Shown here piece after piece: positions 49,343 to 57,352 of a stretch of 64,000 bases of DNA. Position 1 is the first letter of the stretch; the number at the start of each line of letters is the position of its first letter. The DNA comes from Burkholderiaceae bacterium (GTDB lineage Bacteria > Pseudomonadota > Gammaproteobacteria > Burkholderiales > Burkholderiaceae_A). The notes under the pieces were generated by a model, which worked only from the letters and a program-made list of their open reading frames with translations, searched no databases and was not told where the DNA came from. A program made the translations under genes and the position numbers. The DNA lies in NCBI GenBank assembly GCA_018402635.1, contig JAGYIP010000008.1, positions 186,001 to 250,000 on the forward strand, in the 5' to 3' direction.

Positions 49343-49721
49343 CCCCCGTAGCCGCAATAACAAGCCAGCCAAGAATAAAGGCCGATCCGCCCAGGGGCGT
49401 GAAGGCACCCCAGTCGGGCACACCCGTAAGCACCCGAAGGTAAAGGCTGCCGGAAAACAGAACGACCCCGGCTGTAAATAAAAGCCCAGCAATAACTGCC
49501 CCGAGATGCAGGGGCCTGTAACTCGCTGCGAGCGCAAGCCCAAGCAGGGCCACGGCATGCACCAGTTGATAGAGTGCCGCGAGCTCAAAGTACTCAATAA
49601 GTTTTACCTCATCAACCAGGCGTGCAAGGCCATGCGAGGCATAGGCCCCTGCGGCCACGCCTACCGCACCAAAAAGCCCTGCCGCGACCAGAAAAAACCG
49701 TGTCCAGGCAAGTGAGATCAT
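49251..49721 (-). CDS. DUF423 membrane protein (YgdD-like), 3' end uncertain
   Basis: 156 residues in the open frame. Four transmembrane helices with FLVAAGLFGAVGVAAGAYASHGL, YQLVHAVALLGLALAA, GVVLFSGSLYL and FTPLGGSAFILGWLVIAA fit DUF423, whose members are usually about 125-130 residues. The last 30 residues are polar, unlike the family, and overlap ftsY by 92 bp. One more base in the C5 run at 49343-49347 would end the protein at residue 127 beside the ftsY stop. It overlaps the decarboxylase gene by 4 bp. Confidence 0.85.
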   Translation of the reverse strand: MISLAWTRFFLVAAGLFGAVGVAAGAYASHGLARLVDEVKLIEYFELAALYQLVHAVALLGLALAASYRPLHLGAVIAGLLFTAGVVLFSGSLYLRVLTGVPDWGAFTPLGGSAFILGWLVIAATGVRAAQASQAGPEQKPGHQTAEGPQGLRPPQ

Positions 49722-52057
49722 TCGTCCGCCATGGCGGCGAGCGCTGTCTTGTTCAGCGAAAGCGAGGCCACTGCAGACTCGGCAACGCAGTCAACAAAGT
49801 AGCCCATGACGCCGTTTTGTTCCTGTTGAACCAGCCCGTGAATGTCGGCGTCAAAGCCCGGAAAGCGGGCATTGAAGTCGCGTGCAAACTGCAGGTAGCG
49901 AACAATGGTTTTATTAAACCGCTCTCCGGGAATAAGAAGCGGGATGCCCGGTGGATAGGGCGTGAGAAGGCTTGTCGTGATGCGGCCTTCGAGCACATCA
50001 ATGGGCACGCGCTCAGTCTTGCGATGCGCTACGGCCGAGAAGGCCTTTGCGGGCTTAAGCGCTGGCTCAATGTTCGATATGTACATCTCGGTGGTAAGCC
50101 GCGCGATGTCGTTTTGCTTATAGGCATCATGCAGCGTTTGACAGAGGTCTCGCAGCCCAACGCGTTCGTACTGCGGATGCTTCGCGCAGAACTCAGGAAT
50201 GACCCGCCACATGGGCTGGTTCTTGTCGTAATCGTCTTTGAACTGCTGAAGCGCCGTAAGCAGAGTATTCCAACGACCTTTTGTAATGCCGATGGTGAAC
50301 ATAATAAAGAATGAGTAAAGCCCGGTTTTTTCAACAATAACGCCATGCTCGGCCAGGTACTTGGTGACTACGGAGGCCGGGATGCCCTGGACATCGAACT
50401 CGCCCTTAATGTTTAAGCCTGGCGTTACGATGGTTGACTTTATGGGGTCCAGCATATTGAAGCCCTCAACAAGGCCCTCAAACCCGTGCCAGTCGTCATC
50501 GGGCTTGAGAATCCATTGGTCGCGCTGGGCCATGCCATCGGAGTCGGCCTGCACGTCTTCAGGTCCCCAGACCTTAAACCACCAGTCTTTGGGGCCGAAC
50601 TCTTCTTCAACCTTACGCATGGCGCGGCGAAAATCCATGGCCTCAACAAGGCTCTCTTCAACCAGCGCTGTGCCGCCTGGGGGCTCCATCATGGCCGCTG
50701 CCACATCAAGCGAGGCAATAATGGCGTACTGCGGGCTTGTGCTGGTGTGCATTAAGTAAGCCTCGTTAAACAGGTCGCGATCAAGGGTTCGCGTCTCCGA
50801 TTCTTGCACCAGAATCTGCGAGGCCTGCGACAGGCCAGCAAGAAGCTTATGGGTGGACTGGGTGGAAAAGACCATGGGCCCTTTGGACCTTGGTCGGTCG
50901 CGCCCAATGGCATGCATGTTTTTGTAGAAATCGTGAAAGGCTGCATGGGGCACCCAGGCCTCATCAAAGTGCAGGGTATCAATCCAGTCGCCAAGCACGG
51001 CCTTAATCATTTCGACGTTGTAAAGCACGCCATCGTAGGTGCTTTGTGTAATGGTAAGAATGCGCGGCTTGGCTATGCCCTCGCGCTCGGCACGCTCCCA
51101 GTTCTCGCGCGCAAAGGGATTGGCCTTAATCTTCTCAAGAATGGTCTCGGGCTGAAACTCGCTTAAGGGAATGGGACCAATGATGCCCAGGTGATTGCGG
51201 GTGGGCATGAGAAACACAGGCACGGCCCCGGTCATCGTGATGGCATGCAAGACACTCTTGTGGCAGTTTCGATCGACAACAACAATGTCGCCTGGCGCAA
51301 CGGCGGCATGCCAGACCACCTTGTTGCTGGTGCTTGTGCCGTTGGTGACAAAAAAGCAATGGTCGGCATTGAAAATACGGGCGGCATTGCGCTCGGAAGC
51401 GGCCACCGGACCGGTGTGGTCGAGCAACTGGCCAAGCTCATCGACCGCGTTACAGACATCGGCACGCAGCATGTTCTCGCCGAAGAACTGGTGAAACATC
51501 TGACCCACAGGCGACTTTAAAAAGGCAACGCCACCGGAGTGGCCGGGGCAGTGCCAGGAATACGACCCGTCTTGCGCATAGTGCAGAAGGGCTCGAAAGA
51601 AGGGAGGTGCAAGAGAATCAAGGTATGACTTCGCCTCACGAATAATGTGGCGGGCCACGAACTCCGGGGTGTCTTCAAACATATGAATAAACCCGTGAAG
51701 CTCGCGCAGGACGTCATTGGGAATGTGGCGCGAGGTGCGCGTTTCGCCGTAGATGTAAATGGGGATTTCGGCATTGCGAAACCGAATCTCGCTTACAAAG
51801 GCTCGTAGGTTTCGCAGGGCGTGGGCGGTTTCTTCTTTGGAGCCGCTTCCAAACTCTTCATCATCAATTGACAGAATAAAGGCCGAGGCCCTGGACTGTT
51901 GCTGCGCAAACTGAGAGAGGTCCCCGTAGCTGGTCGCCCCCAGAACCTCCATGCCCTCTTTTTCCAGGGCGTCAGCCAGGGCGCGGATGCCCAGGCCCGA
52001 GGTGTTCTCGGAGCGGAAGTCTTCGTCGATGATGACGATGGGGAATCGAAATTTCAT
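49718..52057 (-). CDS. Orn/Lys/Arg decarboxylase (PLP fold-type I)
   Basis: 779 residues. The N-terminal response-regulator-like wing domain (IVIIDEDFRSENTSGLGIRAL) precedes the PLP core (residues about 145-580) with the Schiff-base Lys in STQSTHKLLAGLSQ and TLHFDEAWVPHAAFHDFY. The C-terminal domain is typical of biodegradative arginine/lysine/ornithine decarboxylases. Which amino acid is used cannot be fixed from sequence. Burkholderiales carry one such gene widely, probably for polyamine formation. It is divergent from rpoH; the CIRCE element lies in the shared spacer. Confidence 0.93.
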   Translation of the reverse strand: MKFRFPIVIIDEDFRSENTSGLGIRALADALEKEGMEVLGATSYGDLSQFAQQQSRASAFILSIDDEEFGSGSKEETAHALRNLRAFVSEIRFRNAEIPIYIYGETRTSRHIPNDVLRELHGFIHMFEDTPEFVARHIIREAKSYLDSLAPPFFRALLHYAQDGSYSWHCPGHSGGVAFLKSPVGQMFHQFFGENMLRADVCNAVDELGQLLDHTGPVAASERNAARIFNADHCFFVTNGTSTSNKVVWHAAVAPGDIVVVDRNCHKSVLHAITMTGAVPVFLMPTRNHLGIIGPIPLSEFQPETILEKIKANPFARENWERAEREGIAKPRILTITQSTYDGVLYNVEMIKAVLGDWIDTLHFDEAWVPHAAFHDFYKNMHAIGRDRPRSKGPMVFSTQSTHKLLAGLSQASQILVQESETRTLDRDLFNEAYLMHTSTSPQYAIIASLDVAAAMMEPPGGTALVEESLVEAMDFRRAMRKVEEEFGPKDWWFKVWGPEDVQADSDGMAQRDQWILKPDDDWHGFEGLVEGFNMLDPIKSTIVTPGLNIKGEFDVQGIPASVVTKYLAEHGVIVEKTGLYSFFIMFTIGITKGRWNTLLTALQQFKDDYDKNQPMWRVIPEFCAKHPQYERVGLRDLCQTLHDAYKQNDIARLTTEMYISNIEPALKPAKAFSAVAHRKTERVPIDVLEGRITTSLLTPYPPGIPLLIPGERFNKTIVRYLQFARDFNARFPGFDADIHGLVQQEQNGVMGYFVDCVAESAVASLSLNKTALAAMADE

Positions 52058-52172
52058 CCCGAGTACCTTTCTTGTCTGGAGGTCAGTCCGGTTTGGTTTG
52101 GATCAACCTAGGATGGTAGGTCAATTTCCCTCAATTGCACGTGGAGATTGAGGTTGGAGACCTTTTTGGGGG

Positions 52173-52199
52173 TTAGCACTCTTAATGTGGGAGTGCTAA
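52173..52199 (+). promoter_or_regulatory. CIRCE operator (HrcA site) upstream of rpoH
   Basis: TTAGCACTC (52173-52181), a 9-base spacer and GAGTGCTAA (52191-52199) match the CIRCE consensus exactly. It lies 26 bp before the rpoH start. TAAAAT at 52197-52202 overlaps the right arm and could be a -10 element, so HrcA binding would block it. hrcA itself is not in the window. Confidence 0.95.
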
Positions 52200-52225
52200 A
52201 ATAGCTAAAGAGGAGGACCTTACCC

Positions 52226-53104
52226 ATGACCGTTTCAGCTTCGAATGCGTTGACGCTGCCCCAGCTCTCGCCGGCTGCCAACCTAGATGGCTACCTTCGG
52301 GCTGTGCAGCAGTTTCCTTTGCTCTCACTTGAGCGCGAGCAATCGCTTGCACTGAAGTACCGCACCCTTGACGACCTTGAGGCCGCGCGTGAACTTGTGC
52401 TCTCTCACCTGCGGCTTGTGGTGGCGGTGTCGCGCCAGTACCTAGGCTATGGCCTGCCCCAGGCCGACCTCATTCAGGAAGGCAATCTGGGCCTGATGAA
52501 GGCGGTTAAAAGGTTTGATCCCACGCGTGGCGTGCGGCTTGTCTCGTTTGCCCTGCACTGGATTAAGGCCGAAATTCACGACTACATTCTTCGCAACCGG
52601 CAGCTTGTGAAGGTGGCCACAACGAAGGCCCAGCGCAAGCTCTTTTTCAATTTGAAGTCCCTCAAGCGCGCCTTGGGTGCCGAGCAGTCCGTGTCAACCG
52701 AACAGGCCCGGCAGATTGCCAAAGAGCTCTCTGTTAGCGCTGAAGAGGTTATGGAGATGGACAGGCGGCTTGCAGGCGGCGACACCCCGCTTGAACTGCC
52801 CAATGAAGACGGCGAATGGGCCGGCCCCATTGCCAACCTCGCCGCTGAAAACGCAGACCCTGCCTCCATTGTGGCTGAGGCCCAAGACCAGCGGGTTCAG
52901 GCCGAAGGCCTTCAGAAAGCTTTGCAGTCACTTGATGAGCGAAGCCGCGCCATTGTGGCGGCCCGTTGGCTTGCTGACCCCGATGATAAGGCGCCCACCT
53001 TGCACGAACTTGCGGACCGGTATGGTATTTCTGCCGAGCGGGTGCGTCAGATCGAGGGGCAGGCGTTTAAAAAGCTTCGTGGCCTTATGCTCGAGCCAGC
53101 CTAG
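52226..53104 (+). CDS. rpoH: RNA polymerase sigma-32 factor (heat shock)
   Basis: 292 residues, close to E. coli RpoH (284). Region 2 reads DLIQEGNLGLMKAVKRFDP and RLVSFALHWIKAEIHDYILRN, with the RpoH-box segment QRKLFFNLKSLKRAL. The region 4 helix-turn-helix is LHELADRYGISAERVRQIE. GAGGAGG precedes ATG 52226. The CIRCE site makes rpoH itself an HrcA target, linking two heat-shock circuits. Confidence 0.97.
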   Translation: MTVSASNALTLPQLSPAANLDGYLRAVQQFPLLSLEREQSLALKYRTLDDLEAARELVLSHLRLVVAVSRQYLGYGLPQADLIQEGNLGLMKAVKRFDPTRGVRLVSFALHWIKAEIHDYILRNRQLVKVATTKAQRKLFFNLKSLKRALGAEQSVSTEQARQIAKELSVSAEEVMEMDRRLAGGDTPLELPNEDGEWAGPIANLAAENADPASIVAEAQDQRVQAEGLQKALQSLDERSRAIVAARWLADPDDKAPTLHELADRYGISAERVRQIEGQAFKKLRGLMLEPA

Positions 53105-53115
53105 CCTTTGGGAGC

Positions 53116-53138
53116 CACCCCTTCTTAAGTAAGGGGTG
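53116..53138. terminator. Hairpin between convergent rpoH and FKBP genes
   Basis: CACCCCTT (53116-53123) and AAGGGGTG (53131-53138) form an 8-bp stem with a 7-base loop, 12 bp after the rpoH stop. It may act in both directions. No clear T-tract follows. Confidence 0.6.
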
Positions 53139-53143
53139 AGGGG

Positions 53144-53592
53144 CTATTTCACCTCAAGCAGTTCCACATCAAAAATAAGTGTCGCGTTTGGCGGAATAAC
53201 GCCACCCGCCCCGCGCGGACCGTAGCCCAGTTGAGGGGAATGACCAGGGTGCGCTTGCCGCCCACCTTCATGCCTGCTACACCCTGATCCCAGCCGGCAA
53301 TGACGCGGCCCGCGCCCAGAGGAAAGTTAAATGGGCTGCCCCGATCGACCGAGCTGTCGAACTTTTTGCCTTTGCCGTCGCCCGCCTTGCTTGTGTAGAG
53401 CCAGCCCGAGTAATGCACAAAAACATTCTTGCCCGCAACCGCCTCGGCGCCCGAGCCCAGGGCACGGTCGATTTTGACAAGCTCTTGCACAGGTTCTTTG
53501 GGGAGATCGGCGGCAAGCGGCCCCGGCACGAGAGCGGGGGCTGCGCCCAATCCGAACAGGGAGACAAGCAACTGAAGCAGACGGTTTTTCAT
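53144..53592 (-). CDS. FKBP-type peptidyl-prolyl isomerase, frameshifted
   Basis: Signal peptide ([20 protein letters not shown]) and one FKBP domain: [49 protein letters not shown]. The open frame then drifts ([13 protein letters not shown]). Adding one base in GGGG at 53235-53238 (top strand) restores [19 protein letters not shown] and [12 protein letters not shown] with the stop at 53144-53146, giving 149 residues, the normal ending of the family. It probably assists periplasmic folding. Confidence 0.9.
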
Positions 53593-53650
53593 GGTCGTTT
53601 TACGTAAGAATGGAAGGGGCCCATTGAAGGGGCTAAATAAATGGATCCTA

Positions 53651-53749
53651 ATGAGCGTACTACGAAAATGCTGGACGCTTTGCCTTGCAAGCCTCTTGTT
53701 GTTTCCCGCTGTGGGCCAGGCTTCAGTGCCCGAGGGAGTCGCGTACTAG
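53651..53749 (+). CDS. Short ORF resembling an orphan signal peptide, 32 aa
   Basis: ATG 53651 opens a 32-residue frame: a basic start (MSVLRKCW), a hydrophobic core ([14 protein letters not shown]), an AQAS-like cleavage site (GQAS) and only seven further residues before TAG. It has the shape of a secretion signal whose mature part is gone. It could be the stump of a gene cut by rearrangement at the edge of the accessory region, or a small exported peptide. No ribosome site was recognised. Doubtful as a functional gene. Confidence 0.3.
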   Translation: MSVLRKCWTLCLASLLLFPAVGQASVPEGVAY

Positions 53750-53828
53750 CTTTTAGCCATTAATTCGCGCGGGCCACGGCTAGAAGCAAAGGGCCTGACC
53801 TTAGACTTTTGCAAAAACCTTTGTAGTT

Positions 53829-53868
53829 TAGTCTAGACTATTTTTCATAGTTCTATAAAATAGTCAGA
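53829..53868 (+). promoter_or_regulatory. Nested palindromes directly before the AAA/DUF4143 gene
   Basis: TAGTCTAGACTA (53829-53840) is a perfect 12-bp palindrome. Its right part, GACTATTTT (53836-53844), pairs with AAAATAGTC (53857-53865) across 12 bases, ending 3 bases before ATG 53869. A TATAAA-like box lies at 53854-53859. There is no room for a ribosome site between the repeat and the ATG. The arrangement suggests an operator overlapping a promoter for a leaderless or near-leaderless mRNA. Confidence 0.6.
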
Positions 53869-55026
53869 ATGAAACGGGATTTACTCGAGAGAATTAGCAG
53901 CGACCTTGATCGGAAGATGGTCTTCTTATCCGGCCCACGTCAGGCAGGAAAGACAACCTTAGCCAAGCAACTTGCGGGGCAGTCCAATCGCTATCCAGGT
54001 GCCCAGGTTCTCAACTGGGATGTTCCACAGGATCGCTCTATTATTTTCAACCGTAGCTGGTCTCCTTCAGCAGGCCTTGTGGTCTTTGATGAACTCCACA
54101 AAATGAAAGGCTGGAAACCCTGGTTAAAGGGTGTGTTTGATGCAAGGCCGAGCCATCAAATCTATATGGTTACAGGCAGTGCGCGCTTGGATGCTTTTCG
54201 ACAGGCGGGCGAGTCACTGGCGGGTCGTTATTTCTCCTGGCGACTGCATCCTGTGAGTGTCGAGGAGTGGCTTGCTAGTGAAGGCGGAACCCCAGCGCAG
54301 GCCTTGAATCGCATTTTAGAGCGCGGCGGCTTTCCCGAGCCTTTGCTTGCTGACTCCGCAAGGGATGCACAACGATGGCGGCGCTTGTACTTGGAAGGTC
54401 TCGTGCGTGAAGACGTTTTAGAGTTTTCACGCATCCACGAGGTTCGTGCCATGCGGCTCTTTGTTGACATGCTTCGGTCGCGAGTGGGGTCCCCCGTTTC
54501 ACTGGCGTCCATCTCTCGAGACCTTCAGGTCTCGCCCGCGACTCTTGCGAAGTATCTTGAGATTCTCGAAGCGCTTTATGTGGTTTTTACCGTGAGGCCC
54601 TTTCATCGAAACATTGCCCGGGCCTTACTGAAGGAGCCCAAGGTTTACTTTTACGATGTTGGCATGGTGGACGAGAAGCTTGGCGATGGCGGCGCCAGGT
54701 TTGAGAACGCCTGTGCGGCAATGCTTCTAAGGCAGGTGCACCAGGTTCAGGACGAACAAGGCAGAGATCTTCAGCTGCAGTACATCCGTGACAAAGAGGG
54801 CCGAGAAATTGATTTTGTTGTCTCTGAGAACGATGCTCCCCTATTAGTTGCCGAGGCCAAACTTACAGAGAACTCCATTTCAAATCTGCTGGCCAGTGTT
54901 GCCGACCGCTTCCCGGATGCAAAAACCTGGCTGGTCGTGCGCCACCTTCGGAACAAAGAGCAACGTGGGTCCATTTCGATTGAACCCGCGGCAGACTGGC
55001 TTGCCGAGTTAAGTGCCAAGTTTTAA
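53869..55026 (+). CDS. AAA_14 ATPase with C-terminal DUF4143 domain
   Basis: 385 residues. Walker A SGPRQAGKTT is at residues 21-30 and Walker B GLVVFDELHK at 69-77, with the sensor VTGSARLDAFRQAGESLAGRY following. A winged-helix-like part (LASISRDLQVSPATLAKYLEIL) and a PD-(D/E)XK-like DUF4143 tail (EIDFVVSENDAPLLVAEAKLTE) complete it. This common family is scattered by horizontal transfer and its role is not firmly known. The gene stands alone at the start of the accessory region, and the N-terminus chosen is the family norm. Confidence 0.9.
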   Translation: MKRDLLERISSDLDRKMVFLSGPRQAGKTTLAKQLAGQSNRYPGAQVLNWDVPQDRSIIFNRSWSPSAGLVVFDELHKMKGWKPWLKGVFDARPSHQIYMVTGSARLDAFRQAGESLAGRYFSWRLHPVSVEEWLASEGGTPAQALNRILERGGFPEPLLADSARDAQRWRRLYLEGLVREDVLEFSRIHEVRAMRLFVDMLRSRVGSPVSLASISRDLQVSPATLAKYLEILEALYVVFTVRPFHRNIARALLKEPKVYFYDVGMVDEKLGDGGARFENACAAMLLRQVHQVQDEQGRDLQLQYIRDKEGREIDFVVSENDAPLLVAEAKLTENSISNLLASVADRFPDAKTWLVVRHLRNKEQRGSISIEPAADWLAELSAKF

Positions 55027-55034
55027 CTTCTAAC

Positions 55035-55634
55035 TTAGCCTGCGTTCGAAGAGGGCAAAACGAACTGAAAGAGCATGTCCGACCCCCGCGTGCCGAGGAT
55101 GAGCTGGGGGTCAAAAAGAAAATCACGCCGGTTGCGGGGGTGGTTGGGCAGGTAAAGCTGGGTGGTAAGAATGCCTTTGCTTTTACCTTGCACCTTGACA
55201 TGAAAGTGTGGGGTGCGGCCCGGGTATTCACCGGGTACAAGGGTTTCAAGCAGAAACTCGCCCTTGTTATTGGTGTACTGATGCCCCCGAAGCCTGTAGC
55301 CTTCATTGTCGTAACGACCCTTGTCATCGCACTGCCAGAAGTCAAGCAGTGCTCCCGCTATTGGCCGACATGAGGCATCGATAACCTGGCCAACAAGCCT
55401 CATGCGAGCCGCCTTCATGTCAGGTGTAATAAGGCTGGTTCGCTCGGGCGACAGGGGAGTGAAGAAGGGTCCCTCCATTTGGGGCGGAGTTTGTTTACCG
55501 CAGCTGGGAGTAAGGGCTTGTTGTGCAAACGATTTTCGGCTGGTAAAAATGGCTGGGGAGGCCACGCCAACCGATAGCATAAGGGCGCTGAAGCCCTTAA
55601 GCATTTCTCGACGAGGTTTATGACGATGGTTCAT
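55035..55634 (-). CDS. Intradiol ring-cleavage dioxygenase-like protein, exported
   Basis: 199 residues. The N-terminus RREMLKGFSALMLSVGVASPAIF looks like a twin-arginine signal. The domain PPQMEGPFFTPLSPER, VIDASCRPIAGALLDFWQCDDKGRYDNEGY, and HFHVKV with upstream RTP are the iron-binding Tyr/His segments of catechol and protocatechuate 3,4-dioxygenases. Small exported versions are found outside aromatic operons and their substrate is unknown. The 5' end overlaps the divergent SOUL gene by 15 bp. Confidence 0.85.
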   Translation of the reverse strand: MNHRHKPRREMLKGFSALMLSVGVASPAIFTSRKSFAQQALTPSCGKQTPPQMEGPFFTPLSPERTSLITPDMKAARMRLVGQVIDASCRPIAGALLDFWQCDDKGRYDNEGYRLRGHQYTNNKGEFLLETLVPGEYPGRTPHFHVKVQGKSKGILTTQLYLPNHPRNRRDFLFDPQLILGTRGSDMLFQFVLPSSNAG

Positions 55635-56273
55635 GGTGCACGCATAGTTTTCAATGCAATAGTAGTCTTGGCCCTGCAGGTACCGGGCCGTGTCGCCCTC
55701 TTTTTTGTGGGGCTTTTTGTCCTAACGCTAGGCTCAGCAATGGCAATTGAAGAACCCAAGTATGAAGTTCTCCTAACTGACGGCCCTTTTGAGCATCGGC
55801 TCTATACGGGCTTTGTCGTTGCAGAGACAGAGCTTTCAGGCGATTTCGATTCTGCAAGTCGCAATGGTTTTCGTCGTGTGGCGGGCTATATTTTTGGTGG
55901 TAACCAGGCCGACTCGGGCGATAGTCGGAAGATAGCAATGACCGCTCCGGTGACCGTTGAGCCCAAAGACGATGGATGGCGACTGCACTTTGTAATGCCC
56001 AGTAGCGAGGACATTGCCAGCCTTCCTAAGCCCACCGACCCTTCTGTGAAAATTCGAAAAGTGCCGCCGCACGAAGCGGCGTCTGTGCGCTTTAGCGGCT
56101 GGACCACTGAATCGGCCATTGCGGATCAGACCGAGAAATTAAGGGCCTGGTTAGAGGCGCGGGGCTTGGTTGAAAAAGGGCCACCGCAGGTAGCGCGTTA
56201 CAACGACCCCTTTACCCTGCCTTGGCGCAGGCGCAACGAGATTCTTATTTCGGTGCAGAAGAGCCCTGGCTGA
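55620..56273 (+). CDS. SOUL heme-binding family protein, exported
   Basis: 217 residues from ATG 55620 (ATG 55626 also possible). A hydrophobic segment VALFFVGLFVLTLGSAMA ends before IEEPKYEVLL and acts as signal or anchor. SOUL motifs: YEVLLTDGPFEHRLYTGFVVAET, GFRRVAGYIFGGN, KIAMTAPV, and the C-terminal ARYNDPFTLPWRRRNEI. Bacterial SOUL proteins are of uncertain function, though heme binding is reported for eukaryotic members. Head to head with the dioxygenase gene. Confidence 0.9.
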   Translation: MTMVHGARIVFNAIVVLALQVPGRVALFFVGLFVLTLGSAMAIEEPKYEVLLTDGPFEHRLYTGFVVAETELSGDFDSASRNGFRRVAGYIFGGNQADSGDSRKIAMTAPVTVEPKDDGWRLHFVMPSSEDIASLPKPTDPSVKIRKVPPHEAASVRFSGWTTESAIADQTEKLRAWLEARGLVEKGPPQVARYNDPFTLPWRRRNEILISVQKSPG

Positions 56274-56385
56274 CAAAACCTCCCAATCGCTGGTTGGGCG
56301 AACCTCTTCGCAGGGTAATGCAACTGCTTTGACCAAGGTCTGTGAACAACCCAGACGCTCGAGACGTTGGATCGCTAGGCACTTC

Positions 56386-56415
56386 TTGAATCTGAACCGC
56401 CAAAGTCGGTATATC
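56386..56415 (+). promoter_or_regulatory. Candidate promoter of the ccdAB-type operon
   Basis: TTGAAT (56386-56391) and TATATC (56410-56415) are 18 bases apart, 28 bases before ccdA. Downstream, GGTAC occurs twice, at 56421-56425 and 56434-56438, a spacing that could mark antitoxin binding. Confidence 0.4.
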
Positions 56416-56443
56416 ATTGCGGTACATTTAAGAGGTACTAGAA

Positions 56444-56698
56444 ATGCCACTAGCAACCAAACGCAAAACGTCCTTAACCCTCGATGCCGAGGTACTCGAT
56501 GACGCAAAAGCACTGGACATCAATGTATCTGCAGTGGCTGAATCGGCACTAAGAAGCGCAGTCGCTAGCGCGCGTCGCCTGCAGTGGGTCAATCAAAATG
56601 CGAAGGCTTTTGCGGCACAAGCCGCCTGGCACGAGAGAAATGGACACCCTCTGGCCGATATCATGAGTGGGCCTGGGGGGTCTTCGTGGAGTGCCTGA
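56444..56698 (+). CDS. CcdA-type antitoxin
   Basis: 84 residues. The N-terminal ribbon-helix-helix (KRKTSLTLDAEVLDDAKALDINVSAVAESAL) binds DNA. The acidic/aromatic C-terminal region (QWVNQNAKAFAAQAAWHERNGHPLADIM) matches the flexible toxin-binding tail of CcdA. AGAGG precedes ATG 56444. It overlaps the toxin gene by 13 bp, the classical coupled arrangement. Confidence 0.88.
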   Translation: MPLATKRKTSLTLDAEVLDDAKALDINVSAVAESALRSAVASARRLQWVNQNAKAFAAQAAWHERNGHPLADIMSGPGGSSWSA

Positions 56699-56976
56699 CT
56701 CGATACGACGTGGCCGAATACAACGGGGTGAAAATGGTCGTCGTCGAGAGCGACCTCTTGCCGCCCGACCCGGCGGTGGTCGTGATTCCCCTGTTAACAG
56801 ATTACCCAGCGGTCAAAGACCTGAACCCCGAGCTTGTATTAAATGGTCAATGCTGGGTGCTTGCAACCCGCCTCATCGCCGCCGTGCGTCGCTCGAAATT
56901 GCGACGAGTCGGTAACGTGGCAGACCAAGGTGACCGAATCAATCGGGCTGTTGATGTCTTAATGGCTGGGGTGTAG
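56686..56976 (+). CDS. CcdB-type toxin
   Basis: 96 residues from GTG 56686. The fold marks are VVVESDLLPPDPAVVVIPLL, LNPELVLNGQCWVLATRL and the C-terminal GDRINRAVDVLMAGV, matching CcdB, a DNA gyrase poison. The N-terminus is ECLTRYDVAEYNGVKM. The usual C-terminal Trp-Gly-Ile of F-plasmid CcdB is absent, so gyrase poisoning is not assured. The frame is open upstream inside ccdA, but GTG 56686 fits length and overlap. Confidence 0.85.
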   Translation: MECLTRYDVAEYNGVKMVVVESDLLPPDPAVVVIPLLTDYPAVKDLNPELVLNGQCWVLATRLIAAVRRSKLRRVGNVADQGDRINRAVDVLMAGV

Positions 56977-57352
56977 GCTGCAGGTTGTTGTTTCCGACGG
57001 GCAGGCAGAAGGTATTGGGGGTTCGGAATCCCGCATGCTTCGCATGAACTGCAGTGAAGATGTCACAGGACCAATCGGTTCTGTCCTAGTACGCTTCTTT
57101 TCATTATTGAATTTGCACAAGCGCCCTCATCTTGACCTTGTCCTGCAGCATGACATCAGGGACATAGGCACGCGGTGGCATCAAAGTGCCTCGTTCCTAA
57201 GGGGTCGAAAAAGCTGATTGCATATTGGGTATTGCCGGCATGGTCGGTGATCTGCACCAGCCTCCGCCGAAACGGCTAATGGTGTGCAGAAGGAGTGGTG
57301 TTTAGGTCTGCACCCTTCACACCATGCCCCGGGATGGCCGGGCCGCAGTTCC
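56977..57352. other. Gene-free stretch between the toxin gene and the Rpn remnant
   Basis: 376 bp without a convincing gene. A 60-codon frame at 57035-57217 shows no family resemblance. Short complementary pieces occur (GGTGTG near 57290 with CACACC near 57330), but no terminator, tRNA or attachment site was recognised. It may be decayed mobile DNA. Confidence 0.5.

Noticed and set aside
53641-53763. Alternative [20 protein letters not shown] from ATG 53641
   Set aside because: No ribosome site or family resemblance; it overlaps the better signal-peptide frame.
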